64,000 nt of DNA from Polynucleobacter sp. JS-JIR-5-A7 (lineage in GTDB: Bacteria > Pseudomonadota > Gammaproteobacteria > Burkholderiales > Burkholderiaceae): contig NZ_CP061308.1 in NCBI RefSeq assembly GCF_018687935.1, forward strand, positions 986,048 through 1,050,047, in the 5' to 3' direction. This document shows positions 14,747-23,005 of the stretch, one piece after another. The notes under the pieces were generated by a model, which ran no database searches, was not told the origin of the DNA, and saw only the letters and a program-made list of their open reading frames with translations. The stretch's first letter is position 1; every line of letters starts with the position of its first letter. The position numbers and the translations under genes were made by a program.

Positions 14747-15655
14747 ATGAAGAACAAGTCTTTAATTAAAGCGGGTCTGATTGCTGGGTTATTCATTAGC
14801 ACCATGAGCGCTCATGCTGCAAGTGCGACGATGGACAAAATTAAATCTACTGGCGCTGTCACCATGGGTGTGCGCGAATCCTCAATCCCAATGTCCTACA
14901 CGACTGGCGACAGCCGCTTTGATGGTTACCATGTGGAAGTGTGCCGCATGATTTTGGGTGACATCAAAGATAAGCTTGGCTTGAGCACTTTACGCATTAA
15001 TTATCAGCCAGTGACTTCCCAAAACCGTGTGCCTTTAGTGCAAAACGGCACTGTTGATATTGAGTGTGGCTCAACCACTAATAATACTAATCGCGCTAAG
15101 GATGTGGGCTTTGCGAACACTTTATATATAGAAGAAGTCAGGATTGCTGTAAAAGCAAATTCTGGCATTACTTCTATTTCTCAATTGGCTAACAAGAAGG
15201 TAGCTACTACTACCGGTACAACCTCTGTTCAGTTGCTCCGCAAGCATGAAAAAGCCAATGGCGTGAACTTTGATGAGGTGTTCGGTAAAGACCATGCGGA
15301 TAGCTTCTTATTGCTTGAGTCTGGCCGCGCTGATGCATTCGTGATGGATGGTTCAATTTTGGCCGGCAACATTGCTAACTCGAAGAATCCTAAAGATTAC
15401 AAGATCGTTGGCGAAGTATTGAGTACAGAGCCTATCGCCATCATGGTTCGTAAAGATGATCCAGAATTTAAGGCCGCTGTAAACGCAGCAATTGCAAAGA
15501 TTGTTGCAAACGGCAAAATGCCTGGCTTATGGAACAAGTGGTTCTTGTCGCCAATTCCACCGAAAAATATCGTAGTAGGTCTTGAGCTGTCCCCAGCAAC
15601 CAAGAATGCTTGGACAAACTTGAACGACAAACCGGCAGAAGATTACAACAAATAA
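14747..15655 (+). CDS. gltI: Glutamate/aspartate-type ABC transporter periplasmic binding protein
   Basis: 302-aa polar amino-acid binding protein. The signal peptide ends SAHA-ASA (about residue 25). The mature part begins TMDKIKSTGAVTMGVRESSIPMSYT, the standard opening of GltI-type proteins, followed by FDGYHVEVCR, the ligand-binding segment GTVDIECGSTTNNTNRAKDVGF and the hinge KKVATTTGTTSVQLL. It is the first gene of gltI-gltJ-gltK-gltL, in the usual order. The gap to the permease gene is 54 bp, consistent with higher expression of the binding protein. Glutamate/aspartate specificity is inferred from overall resemblance. Another dicarboxylic or polar amino acid is possible. Confidence 0.9.
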   Translation: MKNKSLIKAGLIAGLFISTMSAHAASATMDKIKSTGAVTMGVRESSIPMSYTTGDSRFDGYHVEVCRMILGDIKDKLGLSTLRINYQPVTSQNRVPLVQNGTVDIECGSTTNNTNRAKDVGFANTLYIEEVRIAVKANSGITSISQLANKKVATTTGTTSVQLLRKHEKANGVNFDEVFGKDHADSFLLLESGRADAFVMDGSILAGNIANSKNPKDYKIVGEVLSTEPIAIMVRKDDPEFKAAVNAAIAKIVANGKMPGLWNKWFLSPIPPKNIVVGLELSPATKNAWTNLNDKPAEDYNK

Positions 15656-15709
15656 TTGAGATCGCAAGTTAATTAATCTGAATGCTTTAATGTTTACGCG
15701 ATCGGATTT

Positions 15710-16492
15710 ATGGATCTAGGAATCTTTTGTAAAAGTACCTTAGACGGAGAAGTAGTTGATCACTGCTTCTCCGCTTTATTAGGTATTGGTCAAAACGCTG
15801 ATCCCAGTTATTTAGACTGGCTCATGAAGGCTTGGGGCTGGACACTGGCTGTCGCCGCTCTTAGTCTAATCATCGCTATGTCACTTGGTGCTGTCATGGG
15901 CACCTTACGTACCTTACCCACAGAAACGACATTGAACCGTTTCTTGATACGCTTTTCTACCGCATGGGTAGAGCTCTTTAGAAACATTCCGATTTTGGTT
16001 CAAGTATTTCTTTGGTATCACGTGATACCAGCCTTCTTTCAGCCTTTAAAAGCATTTCCATCTTATCTATTAGTCAGCATTGCTTTAGGCTTCTTTACTT
16101 CTGCACGGATTGCAGAGCAGGTAAGGGCAGGTATTCAGTCACTTCCCTCCGGTCAGAAAGCAGCAGCAACTGCTTTGGGTTTAACTACCTTTCAAAGCTA
16201 TCGCTACATTATTTTGCCAATGGCGTTGCGCATAGTGATTCCACCTCTTACTTCTGAGAGCATGAATCTCATCAAAAACTCTTCAGTAGCGTTTGCAGTT
16301 TCGGTACCTGAACTCACACTATTCGCTATGCAGGCTCAAGAAGAAACTTCGCATGGAGTCGAAATCTATTTAGCCGTAACCTTGCTTTATGCTTTATCGG
16401 CATTCGCAGTAAATCGTGTGATGACCTATATTGAAAAGCGCTCTCGCATTCCTGGCTTCATTATTGCTAATACAGAAGTGGCAGCACATTAA
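15710..16492 (+). CDS. gltJ: Amino-acid ABC transporter permease GltJ
   Basis: 260-aa inner-membrane permease of the HisM/GltJ family. About five to six hydrophobic helices are visible. The EAA loop that contacts the ATPase is seen as GQKAAATALGLTTFQSYRYI (residues 168-187) followed by LPMALRIVIPPLTSE. Segment VELFRNIPILVQVFLWYHVIP is typical of GltJ. The N-terminal 40 residues precede the first helix and contain CSALLGIGQNADP. It forms a heterodimer with the next gene's product to make the membrane channel for the GltI-bound solute. Confidence 0.92.
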   Translation: MDLGIFCKSTLDGEVVDHCFSALLGIGQNADPSYLDWLMKAWGWTLAVAALSLIIAMSLGAVMGTLRTLPTETTLNRFLIRFSTAWVELFRNIPILVQVFLWYHVIPAFFQPLKAFPSYLLVSIALGFFTSARIAEQVRAGIQSLPSGQKAAATALGLTTFQSYRYIILPMALRIVIPPLTSESMNLIKNSSVAFAVSVPELTLFAMQAQEETSHGVEIYLAVTLLYALSAFAVNRVMTYIEKRSRIPGFIIANTEVAAH

Positions 16493-16524
16493 ATGAATGC
16501 TATGAATCATTTCATGGTGGTTTT

Positions 16525-17193
16525 ATGCTCAGTCTAGACCTCAGTTTTTATAACTGGGAACTCTTCACGAATTACATCCTGAAAGGCATGCTGTTTAGTG
16601 TGCAACTGACAGTCATTGCGACCGTTGGCGGGATTGTCTTTGGTACCTTCTTAGCTTTGATGCGCTTATCTGGTAGACCTAGCTTAGTCTACCCAGCAAC
16701 TATTTATGTGAATACCATGCGCTCCATTCCGTTGGTGATGGTGATCTTGTGGTTCTTTTTATTGATACCCATGTTGATTGGCAGGCCCATCGGTGCTGAC
16801 TTATCCGCCACCATCACTTTTATTGCTTTTGAGGGAGCATTTTTCTCTGAAATTGTGCGCGCTGGTATTCAGTCGGTACCCAAGGGTCAAGGATATGCTG
16901 CGGAAGCCTTAGGCATGACCTATGGTCAAAATATGCGTTTTATCGTATTGCCGCAAGCCTTCAGAAACATGATTCCCGTCTTCATGACGCAGACCATCAT
17001 TCTGTTTCAGGATACTTCCTTGGTTTATGCCATCGGTGCTTATGATTTATTAAAGGGCTTTGAGATTGCCGGCAAGAACTATGGCCGTCCTATGGAGACC
17101 TATCTCTTGGCTGCCTTTACCTATTTCATTATTTGTTTCTCGCTATCGAAGATCGTCAGAGCAGTTCACTCCAAAGTAGCGATTATTCGTTAA
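16525..17193 (+). CDS. gltK: Amino-acid ABC transporter permease GltK
   Basis: 222-aa permease subunit paired with GltJ. Hydrophobic helices alternate with the conserved VNTMRSIPLVMVILWFF segment and the EAA loop GQGYAAEALGMTYGQNMRFI, followed by LPQAFRNMIPVF. The length is normal for the family. It lies 32 bp after gltJ and 53 bp before gltL, all on one strand, consistent with a single operon. Together with GltJ it forms the inner-membrane path energised by GltL. Confidence 0.92.
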   Translation: MLSLDLSFYNWELFTNYILKGMLFSVQLTVIATVGGIVFGTFLALMRLSGRPSLVYPATIYVNTMRSIPLVMVILWFFLLIPMLIGRPIGADLSATITFIAFEGAFFSEIVRAGIQSVPKGQGYAAEALGMTYGQNMRFIVLPQAFRNMIPVFMTQTIILFQDTSLVYAIGAYDLLKGFEIAGKNYGRPMETYLLAAFTYFIICFSLSKIVRAVHSKVAIIR

Positions 17194-17246
17194 TACATTT
17201 GTAATTTATCCCTTATTTATTTAATACTGACTATTCCTAAATCCTC

Positions 17247-17981
17247 ATGATAGAACTGCAAAACGTTTCGAAGTGGTACGGAGACTTTCAAGTCCTGACC
17301 GATTGCACTACCAATATTCAAAAAGGGGAAGTAGTTGTGATTTGCGGACCCTCAGGCTCAGGTAAATCGACCTTGATTAAAACCATCAATGCTCTAGAGC
17401 CTTTTCAGGCTGGTGAGATTACTGTGGATGGGGTGCGCTTGCATGATCCTAAAACAAATCTACCAAAGTTACGGGCCAGAGTGGGAATGGTGTTTCAGCA
17501 CTTTGAGCTGTTTCCGCACCTGAGCATTACCGAGAACTTAACGCTTGCGCAAATGAAAGTGCTTGGTCGTTCTGCTGACGAGGCTAATGCGCATGGCTTA
17601 AAGTATCTCGAGCGTGTTGGCTTAACTGCTCAGAAAGATAAGTTTCCTGGGCAACTTTCAGGCGGTCAACAACAGCGTGTTGCCATTGCGCGTGCCTTGA
17701 GCATGGATCCGATTGTGATGCTTTTTGATGAACCAACCTCGGCCCTAGATCCTGAAATGGTTGGTGAGGTCTTAGATGTTATGGTGAAGCTTGCAAATGA
17801 AGGAATGACCATGTGCTGCGTTACCCATGAGATGGGTTTTGCTCGTAAAGTCAGTAATCGCGTGATCTTTATGGATCAAGGGCGTATTCTGGAGGATTGC
17901 AGCAAAGATGAATTTTTCGGCAACCCAGATGCGAGATCCCATCGTGCAAAAGACTTCCTCTCAAAAATATTAGATCACTAA
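17247..17981 (+). CDS. gltL: Amino-acid ABC transporter ATP-binding protein GltL
   Basis: 244-aa ABC ATPase. Walker [10 protein letters not shown] (about 34-42), Q-loop [10 protein letters not shown], signature [15 protein letters not shown], Walker [13 protein letters not shown] and the switch His in VTHEMGF are all present. It is the standard length for polar amino-acid transporters. It closes the gltIJKL operon. The next gene, a small lipoprotein, starts only 17 bp after the stop and could be on the same transcript, but it is functionally unrelated as far as can be seen. Confidence 0.94.
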   Translation: MIELQNVSKWYGDFQVLTDCTTNIQKGEVVVICGPSGSGKSTLIKTINALEPFQAGEITVDGVRLHDPKTNLPKLRARVGMVFQHFELFPHLSITENLTLAQMKVLGRSADEANAHGLKYLERVGLTAQKDKFPGQLSGGQQQRVAIARALSMDPIVMLFDEPTSALDPEMVGEVLDVMVKLANEGMTMCCVTHEMGFARKVSNRVIFMDQGRILEDCSKDEFFGNPDARSHRAKDFLSKILDH

Positions 17982-17998
17982 AGAAAACACTATTATTA

Positions 17999-18394
17999 AT
18001 GAATGATTCATTTACCAAGTTATGCATCGCCACAACGCTTGGTATGTTGATGCTCTCAGCTTGTACTGTAGCCAAATTAGAGTCTAGGCTTGAGGCGAAT
18101 CCTCAGTGTAAAGATGTCATTAATCCAAAGACTGGTGCTGTCATGCCGTGCCCAGGTACGGATAAATCTTTCTATCGCTCTGTTGGTCTGGAGCCACCTA
18201 GAGCCACGACAACTAGTTCAACTACAGCCGTTGCTGCTCCACCAACCATTTCTAATGCTGGTACAGCAGCAATACCAATCGTAACTACCACAACAAAGTC
18301 GACCCCTACAGTTCAGGTAACACCGCAAGTCGATTGCAAACCACAGCTTCATAAAAAAACTGGCGGTATGTTACCGTGTCCATCTCCGGACTAA
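17999..18394 (+). CDS. Small lipoprotein with two C-x13-C-P repeats
   Basis: 131-aa predicted lipoprotein. The signal peptide ends in lipobox LSAC (Cys22). Two related 16-residue segments bracket the mature chain: CKDVINPKTGAVMPCP (37-52) and CKPQLHKKTGGMLPCP (113-128), each C-x13-C followed by Pro. Between them is a Thr/Ser/Ala-rich linker, probably disordered. The four spaced Cys suggest two disulfide-closed loops in the periplasm or metal binding. I recognise no family. It is followed 23 bp later by a DUF3313-like lipoprotein gene on the same strand. Confidence 0.7.
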   Translation: MNDSFTKLCIATTLGMLMLSACTVAKLESRLEANPQCKDVINPKTGAVMPCPGTDKSFYRSVGLEPPRATTTSSTTAVAAPPTISNAGTAAIPIVTTTTKSTPTVQVTPQVDCKPQLHKKTGGMLPCPSPD

Positions 18395-18417
18395 TCTGTA
18401 TCTAAAAAGAAAGCATC

Positions 18418-19101
18418 ATGCGTAAATTGAATGTCGTTATTGCCTCAGCACTTGTTGCTATTGGTTTGCTTGCTTGTAGCAATACTCCAAAACTGGCTTC
18501 TGAACCGATGCCTAGATCAGGTTTTTTACCCAATTACTCCCTGCTCGAGCCAATGGCTACCAGCCAATCAGATACTCGGATTTGGCGATACCGGATTGCA
18601 GGCGTTAATCCTGCTAGCTATACCGCGGTTATTTTGGATCCCATTTACTTGAATCAAAGCGCTACGAAAGAGGTGAGTGCTGAGGCCATTTCTCAAGCGC
18701 AGGTTACCCTGCAAGACTCGATGGTGGCCGCTATTAATTCTCGTGGGAATATTCGCATTGTCAGTAGCCCTGGGCCGGGTGTTGCCCGAATTACCGTTGG
18801 TATTACAGGCGCAGAAAATTCAGCCGATAGTCTACAACCTTGGAATTTCACTCCCATTGGCTTGGCGGTGAATGCCGCTGCCTATGCTGGTGGTGTGAAC
18901 TCCAAAACTCCTGCCTTACTGGTAGAAAGTAAGATAACCGATAGTCTGTCTAAGCAGTTATTAGGCGAAGGCTTGGTTACCATCCAGGGCGAGTCATTTA
19001 GAACTGGTTCGGGTTCGGTTGACTCCTTTATTGAAATGGCTAAGAAGGTAGTGCGTGTTGCCATGGAAACCTCTGCCAATCCAACCCCAACTGGGAAGTA
19101 A
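18418..19101 (+). CDS. DUF3313-like lipoprotein
   Basis: 227-aa exported lipoprotein. The lipobox is LLAC (Cys20) after a short hydrophobic signal. The mature part contains SGFLPNYSLLEPMATSQSDTR and YTAVILDPIYL, matching the DUF3313 pattern, in which a 'gfL.dYs.L.p' opening is followed by an alpha/beta domain. A late hydrophobic Ala/Gly-rich region (IGLAVNAAAYAGGVN) precedes VESKITDSLSKQLLGEG. The function of DUF3313 is unknown, and envelope localisation is the only firm statement. It lies between another lipoprotein gene and an EF-hand protein gene, with 9-24 bp gaps suggesting co-transcription. Confidence 0.72.
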   Translation: MRKLNVVIASALVAIGLLACSNTPKLASEPMPRSGFLPNYSLLEPMATSQSDTRIWRYRIAGVNPASYTAVILDPIYLNQSATKEVSAEAISQAQVTLQDSMVAAINSRGNIRIVSSPGPGVARITVGITGAENSADSLQPWNFTPIGLAVNAAAYAGGVNSKTPALLVESKITDSLSKQLLGEGLVTIQGESFRTGSGSVDSFIEMAKKVVRVAMETSANPTPTGK

Positions 19102-19110
19102 GACTTTTCT

Positions 19111-19371
19111 ATGAAACGTTCTTATGTCTCCAGATTTTCTTGTATTGCCGCCTTGGCTGTCATTCCTGCATTGAGTTATGCAGATGATGCATCCCGCAAT
19201 CAAAAAATTGCGCAGCGGTTTGCTAAGTGTGACATCAATCATGATGGCAAATTGACTCAGATTGAGGCAAAAGGTTGTATGCCACGTATCTATGATCACT
19301 TTAACTATCTTGATTCTGGCAATAAAGGCTACTTAACTGTTGCTGAGATTCAGGCAGCAGCAGATCGATAA
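19111..19371 (+). CDS. Exported EF-hand protein
   Basis: 86-aa protein with a signal peptide (CIAALAVIPALSYA-DDA). EF-hand loop 1 at residues 41-52 is canonical (D-I-N-H-D-G-K-L-T-Q-I-E). Loop 2 at 68-79 (D-S-G-N-K-G-Y-L-T-V-A-E) keeps the first Asp and last Glu but has Gly and Lys at the third and fifth ligand positions, so it probably binds Ca2+ weakly or not at all. It is a small periplasmic calcium-binding protein of unknown partner. It sits 9 bp after the DUF3313-like gene and 11 bp before the dehalogenase-like gene. Confidence 0.8.
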   Translation: MKRSYVSRFSCIAALAVIPALSYADDASRNQKIAQRFAKCDINHDGKLTQIEAKGCMPRIYDHFNYLDSGNKGYLTVAEIQAAADR

Positions 19372-19382
19372 GTATCTACACT

Positions 19383-20279
19383 ATGAGCGTCACATTCCCA
19401 GCATTCGACCAAAAGATTATGACTGTTCCATCAGATGATGGTCCGATTGAGATTGCTTACTTAGTTGGTGGCAGTGGTCCGGCGCTATTGTTATTGCATG
19501 GCTTTCCACAAACCAAGGCAATTTGGCAGCAAGTTGCTCCTGCACTTGCTAAACATTACACAGTCATTGCCTCAGATTTGCGAGGTTATGGTGGGTCATC
19601 TGCACCAGACGGCAAGTCAGACCACTCCACATATTCAAAACGCTCCATGGCAGCGGATCAGCATGCCTTGATGAAGGCTTTAGGTCACGAGCAGTTTTAT
19701 TTGTTGGGGCATGATCGTGGCGGAAGAGTATCGCATCGCATGGCTATGGACTATCCCAGCAGTATTCAGAAGCTAATGGTCTTGGATATTTCCCCAACAC
19801 TAACCATGTATGAAAACACCACTATGGAATTTGCCAAAGGGTATTGGCATTGGTTCTTCCTCATTCAACCAGAACCCGTGCCAGAAACCATGATTGGCGC
19901 AAACCCCGAGTATTGGTTAAAAAATCACATGGGTCGCCATGCAGGTACTGGAATTTTTAGTCCAGACCGTTGGGCGGAATATTTGGCAGGAACCAGCAAC
20001 CCCCAAAGTATGCATGCCATGTGTGAAGACTATCGGGCTGCTGCCACTATTGATCTCGTTCATGATCAAGCAGACCGCGAGTCGGGCAAGAAATTACAAA
20101 TGCCGATCCATGTCTTATGGGGCGAGCATGGTCTCGTAAATAAATGCTTTAAGCCTCTAGAGGATTGGCAAGAGGTCGCTTATGAAGTCTCAGGGAGAGC
20201 CTTAACTTCTGGACATTACATCCCAGAAGAATTGCCTGATGAATTAATAGTCGAAGCGAAAAAATTCTTTAAAGAGTAA
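19383..20279 (+). CDS. Fluoroacetate/haloacetate dehalogenase-like alpha/beta hydrolase
   Basis: 298-aa alpha/beta hydrolase. The oxyanion segment is HGFPQTKAIW (39-48). The nucleophile elbow is GHDRGGRVSHRMA, with Asp111 as nucleophile and Arg112/Arg115 placed as the carboxylate-binding arginines of fluoroacetate dehalogenase. YWHWFFL has His156-Trp157, matching the halide-binding His-Trp pair of that enzyme. CEDYRA supplies the usual Tyr region, and SGHYIPEE gives the catalytic His278. The pattern fits haloacetate or fluoroacetate dehalogenases rather than epoxide hydrolases. Cytoplasmic: no signal peptide. The natural substrate in this bacterium is not evident. Expression may come from the upstream lipoprotein/EF-hand transcript. 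Confidence 0.82.
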   Translation: MSVTFPAFDQKIMTVPSDDGPIEIAYLVGGSGPALLLLHGFPQTKAIWQQVAPALAKHYTVIASDLRGYGGSSAPDGKSDHSTYSKRSMAADQHALMKALGHEQFYLLGHDRGGRVSHRMAMDYPSSIQKLMVLDISPTLTMYENTTMEFAKGYWHWFFLIQPEPVPETMIGANPEYWLKNHMGRHAGTGIFSPDRWAEYLAGTSNPQSMHAMCEDYRAAATIDLVHDQADRESGKKLQMPIHVLWGEHGLVNKCFKPLEDWQEVAYEVSGRALTSGHYIPEELPDELIVEAKKFFKE

Positions 20280-20330
20280 GGTAACTCTAGCTGTAACTAA
20301 GCTTGTAGTTAAATAAGTTACTCTAACGAA

Positions 20331-21101
20331 TTAATAGGCTAATTTTGGTGCCTTAGTACCTAATGGTGGGCAGGGCATCACTATTTCTGGATTCACTGAT
20401 AATAATTTTGCGTCTTTGCCGTGGTAATGCATTCGAGACAGAAGATCGGCAATCAGATTCAGGTGAGTTTCTTTTTTGCTATTAGCATTCACCACAGTCC
20501 AAGGCGCATCTTTCGAGCTGGTTTGCTCTAACATGAGATCTCTGGCAATGCTATAAGCCTCCCATTTCTTTTGAGCTTGCTCATCAATAGGACTGACCTT
20601 CCATTGCTTCAGTGGATCAGTCTTACGACTTTCTAAACGATCGGCCTGTTCTTTTTTATCAATATCTAAATAGTACTTCATGATTTGAATGTTAGAGCCC
20701 GTCAATAAAGACTCAAAATCATTCACTGAGCCCATAAAGTGTTTGTACTGCGCTTCAGTACAGAATCCCATGACTTTTTCAACGCCGGCACGGTTGTACC
20801 AACTACGATTAAAGATCGCAAATTCACCAGCAGAAGGTAGCTCTGCTACATAACGCTGGAAATACCATTCGCCTTCCTCGCGAGAGGAGGGTTTTCCAAG
20901 AGCAACAACGTGGGTTTCGCGAGGACTCAGATTTTCTGTGAGCCGTTTGATCGTGCCATCTTTTCCAGCGGTATCGCGACCTTCAAGAATGACTAAAAGT
21001 TTCAAACCACCTGCAATGATCTCTCGCTGAAGTTTGACTAATTCAATCTGTAAAAGTCGATAGTAACCATGATGATCACTATTGTTATCGTCCTTGCTCA
21101 C
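20331..21101 (-). CDS. ppk2: Polyphosphate kinase 2 (PPK2), second copy
   Basis: 256-aa PPK2-family enzyme. Walker A is EGRDTAGKDGT (40-50). EEGEWYFQRYVAELPSAGEFAIFNRSWYNRAGVEKVMGFC carries the lid and Walker B (IFNRSWYN; Asn replaces the Asp seen in the first copy's LFDRSWYN). The C-terminal DAPWTVVNANSK is typical. It is shorter than the copy at 3.8 kb and lacks its acidic N-terminal tail. It begins 3 bp after the stop of a lysine-rich histone-H1-like gene on the same strand, so the two are surely one operon. The Asp-to-Asn change at Walker B could alter nucleotide preference or activity. This is by-eye alignment. Confidence 0.9.
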   Translation of the reverse strand: MSKDDNNSDHHGYYRLLQIELVKLQREIIAGGLKLLVILEGRDTAGKDGTIKRLTENLSPRETHVVALGKPSSREEGEWYFQRYVAELPSAGEFAIFNRSWYNRAGVEKVMGFCTEAQYKHFMGSVNDFESLLTGSNIQIMKYYLDIDKKEQADRLESRKTDPLKQWKVSPIDEQAQKKWEAYSIARDLMLEQTSSKDAPWTVVNANSKKETHLNLIADLLSRMHYHGKDAKLLSVNPEIVMPCPPLGTKAPKLAY

Positions 21102-21104
21102 CCT

Positions 21105-21380
21105 TTAAGCTGCAGAACTCGGTGAGGCCGGCGGAGAAGCTGAACTCTTTTTAGCTGGCGCTTTTCGTGCAGTCGTTTTCTTGGCGACGGCTTTTTTAAC
21201 GGGCGCTTTCTTGACAGGGGTTTTCTTGACGGCAGTCTTTTTTACAGGGGGTTTTTTGGTGACCTCTTTCTTTTCCAATTTATCGAGTGCTTTAGCCAAC
21301 TTATCAATCAATTTTTCACGATCAGATTCGAGCTTATCGAGCTTTTTCATCAGCTGTTTTACTAATTTTTTTTGACTCAT
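21105..21380 (-). CDS. Lysine-rich histone-H1-like protein with coiled-coil head
   Basis: 91-aa basic protein. Residues 1-40 form a charged helical segment with Leu heptads (LVKQLMKKLDKLESDREKLI). Residues 41-78 are about seven near-pentapeptide repeats of the form [PA]-V-K-K-[TA], as in bacterial H1-like proteins and the C-terminal tail of PhaM. A Ser/Ala/Pro tail follows. It should bind polyanions, DNA or polyphosphate. It sits 3 bp before ppk2, which makes polyphosphate binding or granule targeting an attractive idea, not shown by sequence. AGGA lies 8 nt before the start. The repeats make this region prone to length variation. Confidence 0.75.
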   Translation of the reverse strand: MSQKKLVKQLMKKLDKLESDREKLIDKLAKALDKLEKKEVTKKPPVKKTAVKKTPVKKAPVKKAVAKKTTARKAPAKKSSASPPASPSSAA

Positions 21381-21421
21381 GATGTTTCCTATTAGGTGTG
21401 ATTTTCACAAATGCATCACTC

Positions 21422-21450
21422 ATCCTACGTCTTATTAGGCTCAGTTTCAA
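21422..21450 (-). promoter_or_regulatory. Promoter candidate for the H1-like/ppk2 operon
   Basis: On the minus strand, TTGAAA (5/6 to the -35 consensus) and TAGGAT (4/6 to the -10 consensus) are separated by 17 bp, about 42 bp before the start codon. No PhoB-like box was seen here, unlike the first ppk2. Confidence 0.5.
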
Positions 21451-21512
21451 GCAATTGTGACGCTATTGGAAATAATTTCTAAAGCTATTGAATAGTGCTA
21501 CATTGGCTAGAT

Positions 21513-22694
21513 ATGTTCAAAACCCTGTCTACATTACCCAAGACTGTTTGGTTAATAGGCCTCATTAGTTTTGTGAATGACTCGGCCAGTGAAATGCTCT
21601 ATCCCTTGATGCCTTTGTATTTAGCTTCGGTCCTAATGGCAGGGCCTAAAGCGATTGGCATTATTGAAGGTATTGCTGAGGCCACTTCAAGCTTATTCAA
21701 ACTGGTATCTGGAGTCATCGTAGACAGAACCAAGAAAACAAAACCTTGGATTGTGTTTGGCTATCTTCTCGCTGGCATTGGAAGGCCGCTCATTGCTTTT
21801 GCTAATTCATGGCTAGTGGTCCTGATGATTCGATTTACTGACCGTCTGGGTAAGGGGCTCAGAAGCTCTCCCCGGGATGCGCTTCTAGCGGAAAGTGTTC
21901 CCGCTAATCAGAGAGGCATTACCTTTGGCTTGCATCGCTCTATGGATAATGCTGGTGCGGTCGTTGGCCCGATCTTGGCAGCCTTCTTGCTTGCGCAACA
22001 TGTACCACTGCGTGAGATCTTTTTCTGGGCCATTATTCCCGGGGTCATTACCGTAATGCTTGCGTTGTGCTTAAAAGAGCCTCCGAGGGTTGCTGGCGAT
22101 GCCCCCTTGAAATTTACCTGGTCTATGGCAGGTCTACCCCCTGAATTTAAGCGCTATATATTGGTAGTTGGCCTTTTTGCATTGAGCAATTCTTCAGACA
22201 TGTTCTTACTATTAAGGGCTAGAGAGCTTGGAGTGCCTCAAGAGCAAATACCCTTGCTTTGGGCGACGATTTCCCTGATAACGACTGTTTTTGGAACTCC
22301 GCTTTCTGCTCTATCGGATCGATTTAGTCGTCGATATTTCATAGCCATCGCTTGGGCTGCATATGCCCTGATTTATGCTGGAATGAGCTACTCCAGCCTG
22401 ACAGTTGGCTGGCTTTTTGGTTTATTCGCGCTTTATGGCCTATTTAAGGCAGCAACCGAAGGGGTAGAGAAGGCTCTTGTGGCAGATTTAGCACCTAGCG
22501 GATTAACTGGGACAGCCTTTGGTTGGTTCAATTTGAGTTCTGGAATCATGCTACTTCCAGCTTCTTTGATCTTTGGTTGGCTGTATGAGTCTAGTAGCCC
22601 AACTACCGCATTCCTTTTTTCAGGAGCCTGCTCAGCTTTCGCAGTGCTCCTATTAATCTTCTGGGTATATAGACCTATAAAAGAAAAAACCTAA
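21513..22694 (+). CDS. Major facilitator superfamily transporter
   Basis: 393-aa inner-membrane transporter, 12 hydrophobic helices. Start is taken at the ATG (21513); an in-frame GTG lies 18 bp upstream, and neither has a strong ribosome-binding site. Conserved N-terminal FVNDSASEMLYPLMPLYL and the MFS loop-2/3 motif DRLGKGLRSSPRDALLAES mark a widespread bacterial MFS subgroup often annotated only as 'MFS transporter'. The central loop after helix 6 contains EPPRVAGDAP. The substrate is unknown. It ends in a strong terminator shared with the convergent small gene downstream. Confidence 0.85.
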   Translation: MFKTLSTLPKTVWLIGLISFVNDSASEMLYPLMPLYLASVLMAGPKAIGIIEGIAEATSSLFKLVSGVIVDRTKKTKPWIVFGYLLAGIGRPLIAFANSWLVVLMIRFTDRLGKGLRSSPRDALLAESVPANQRGITFGLHRSMDNAGAVVGPILAAFLLAQHVPLREIFFWAIIPGVITVMLALCLKEPPRVAGDAPLKFTWSMAGLPPEFKRYILVVGLFALSNSSDMFLLLRARELGVPQEQIPLLWATISLITTVFGTPLSALSDRFSRRYFIAIAWAAYALIYAGMSYSSLTVGWLFGLFALYGLFKAATEGVEKALVADLAPSGLTGTAFGWFNLSSGIMLLPASLIFGWLYESSSPTTAFLFSGACSAFAVLLLIFWVYRPIKEKT

Positions 22695-22715
22695 ATACAT
22701 CAAGTATTTAGGTTT
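22687..22715. terminator. Bidirectional rho-independent terminator
   Basis: A 12-bp perfect stem AAACCTAAATAC / GTATTTAGGTTT has loop ATCAA. The MFS stop codon lies within the 5' arm. A-rich and T-rich flanks on the two sides suit termination of both convergent genes. Confidence 0.75.
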
Positions 22716-22732
22716 ATTTCTTAAGGTGTTAC

Positions 22733-22918
22733 TTATTCTGGATGGAAGTTATTGCTAGCCATGAAGCTGATAGTACGTTCAAAGCCAAGAATTCGGATAT
22801 AACGCCATGCAATATCGCGATATTTGCTGTCTAAGTAGCCAATAGCCACTTCAGGCGTTCTTTTGGATACATCATTTTGCTGAATAGCGCGGGCCCAACG
22901 TTTGAGTCTTGTTGACAT
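22733..22918 (-). CDS. Small basic hypothetical protein (61 aa)
   Basis: Start is taken at the ATG 22916-22918 because GGAGGTG sits 6-7 nt before it, a near-perfect ribosome-binding site. The longer frame start at 22948 lacks one. The protein MSTRLKRWARAIQQND... continues KRTPEVAIGYLDSKYRDIAWRYIRILGF, basic and aromatic-rich, with no signal peptide or membrane helix. It is convergent with the MFS gene across a terminator. No family is recognised. The strong ribosome-binding site supports a real gene. Confidence 0.6.
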   Translation of the reverse strand: MSTRLKRWARAIQQNDVSKRTPEVAIGYLDSKYRDIAWRYIRILGFERTISFMASNNFHPE

Positions 22919-23005
22919 ATTTGTCACCTCCATGGCCATACAACGCATCAGAAAGAAGTCTAGATGACAGAAAATACAAAAAATTCCTAAAAAATCAGAA
23001 ATTTC

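Noticed and set aside
21181..21300. Repetitive DNA at 21.2 kb as a CRISPR or tandem-repeat array
   Set aside because: The periodicity is codon-level, encoding Lys-rich pentapeptides; there are no spacers.
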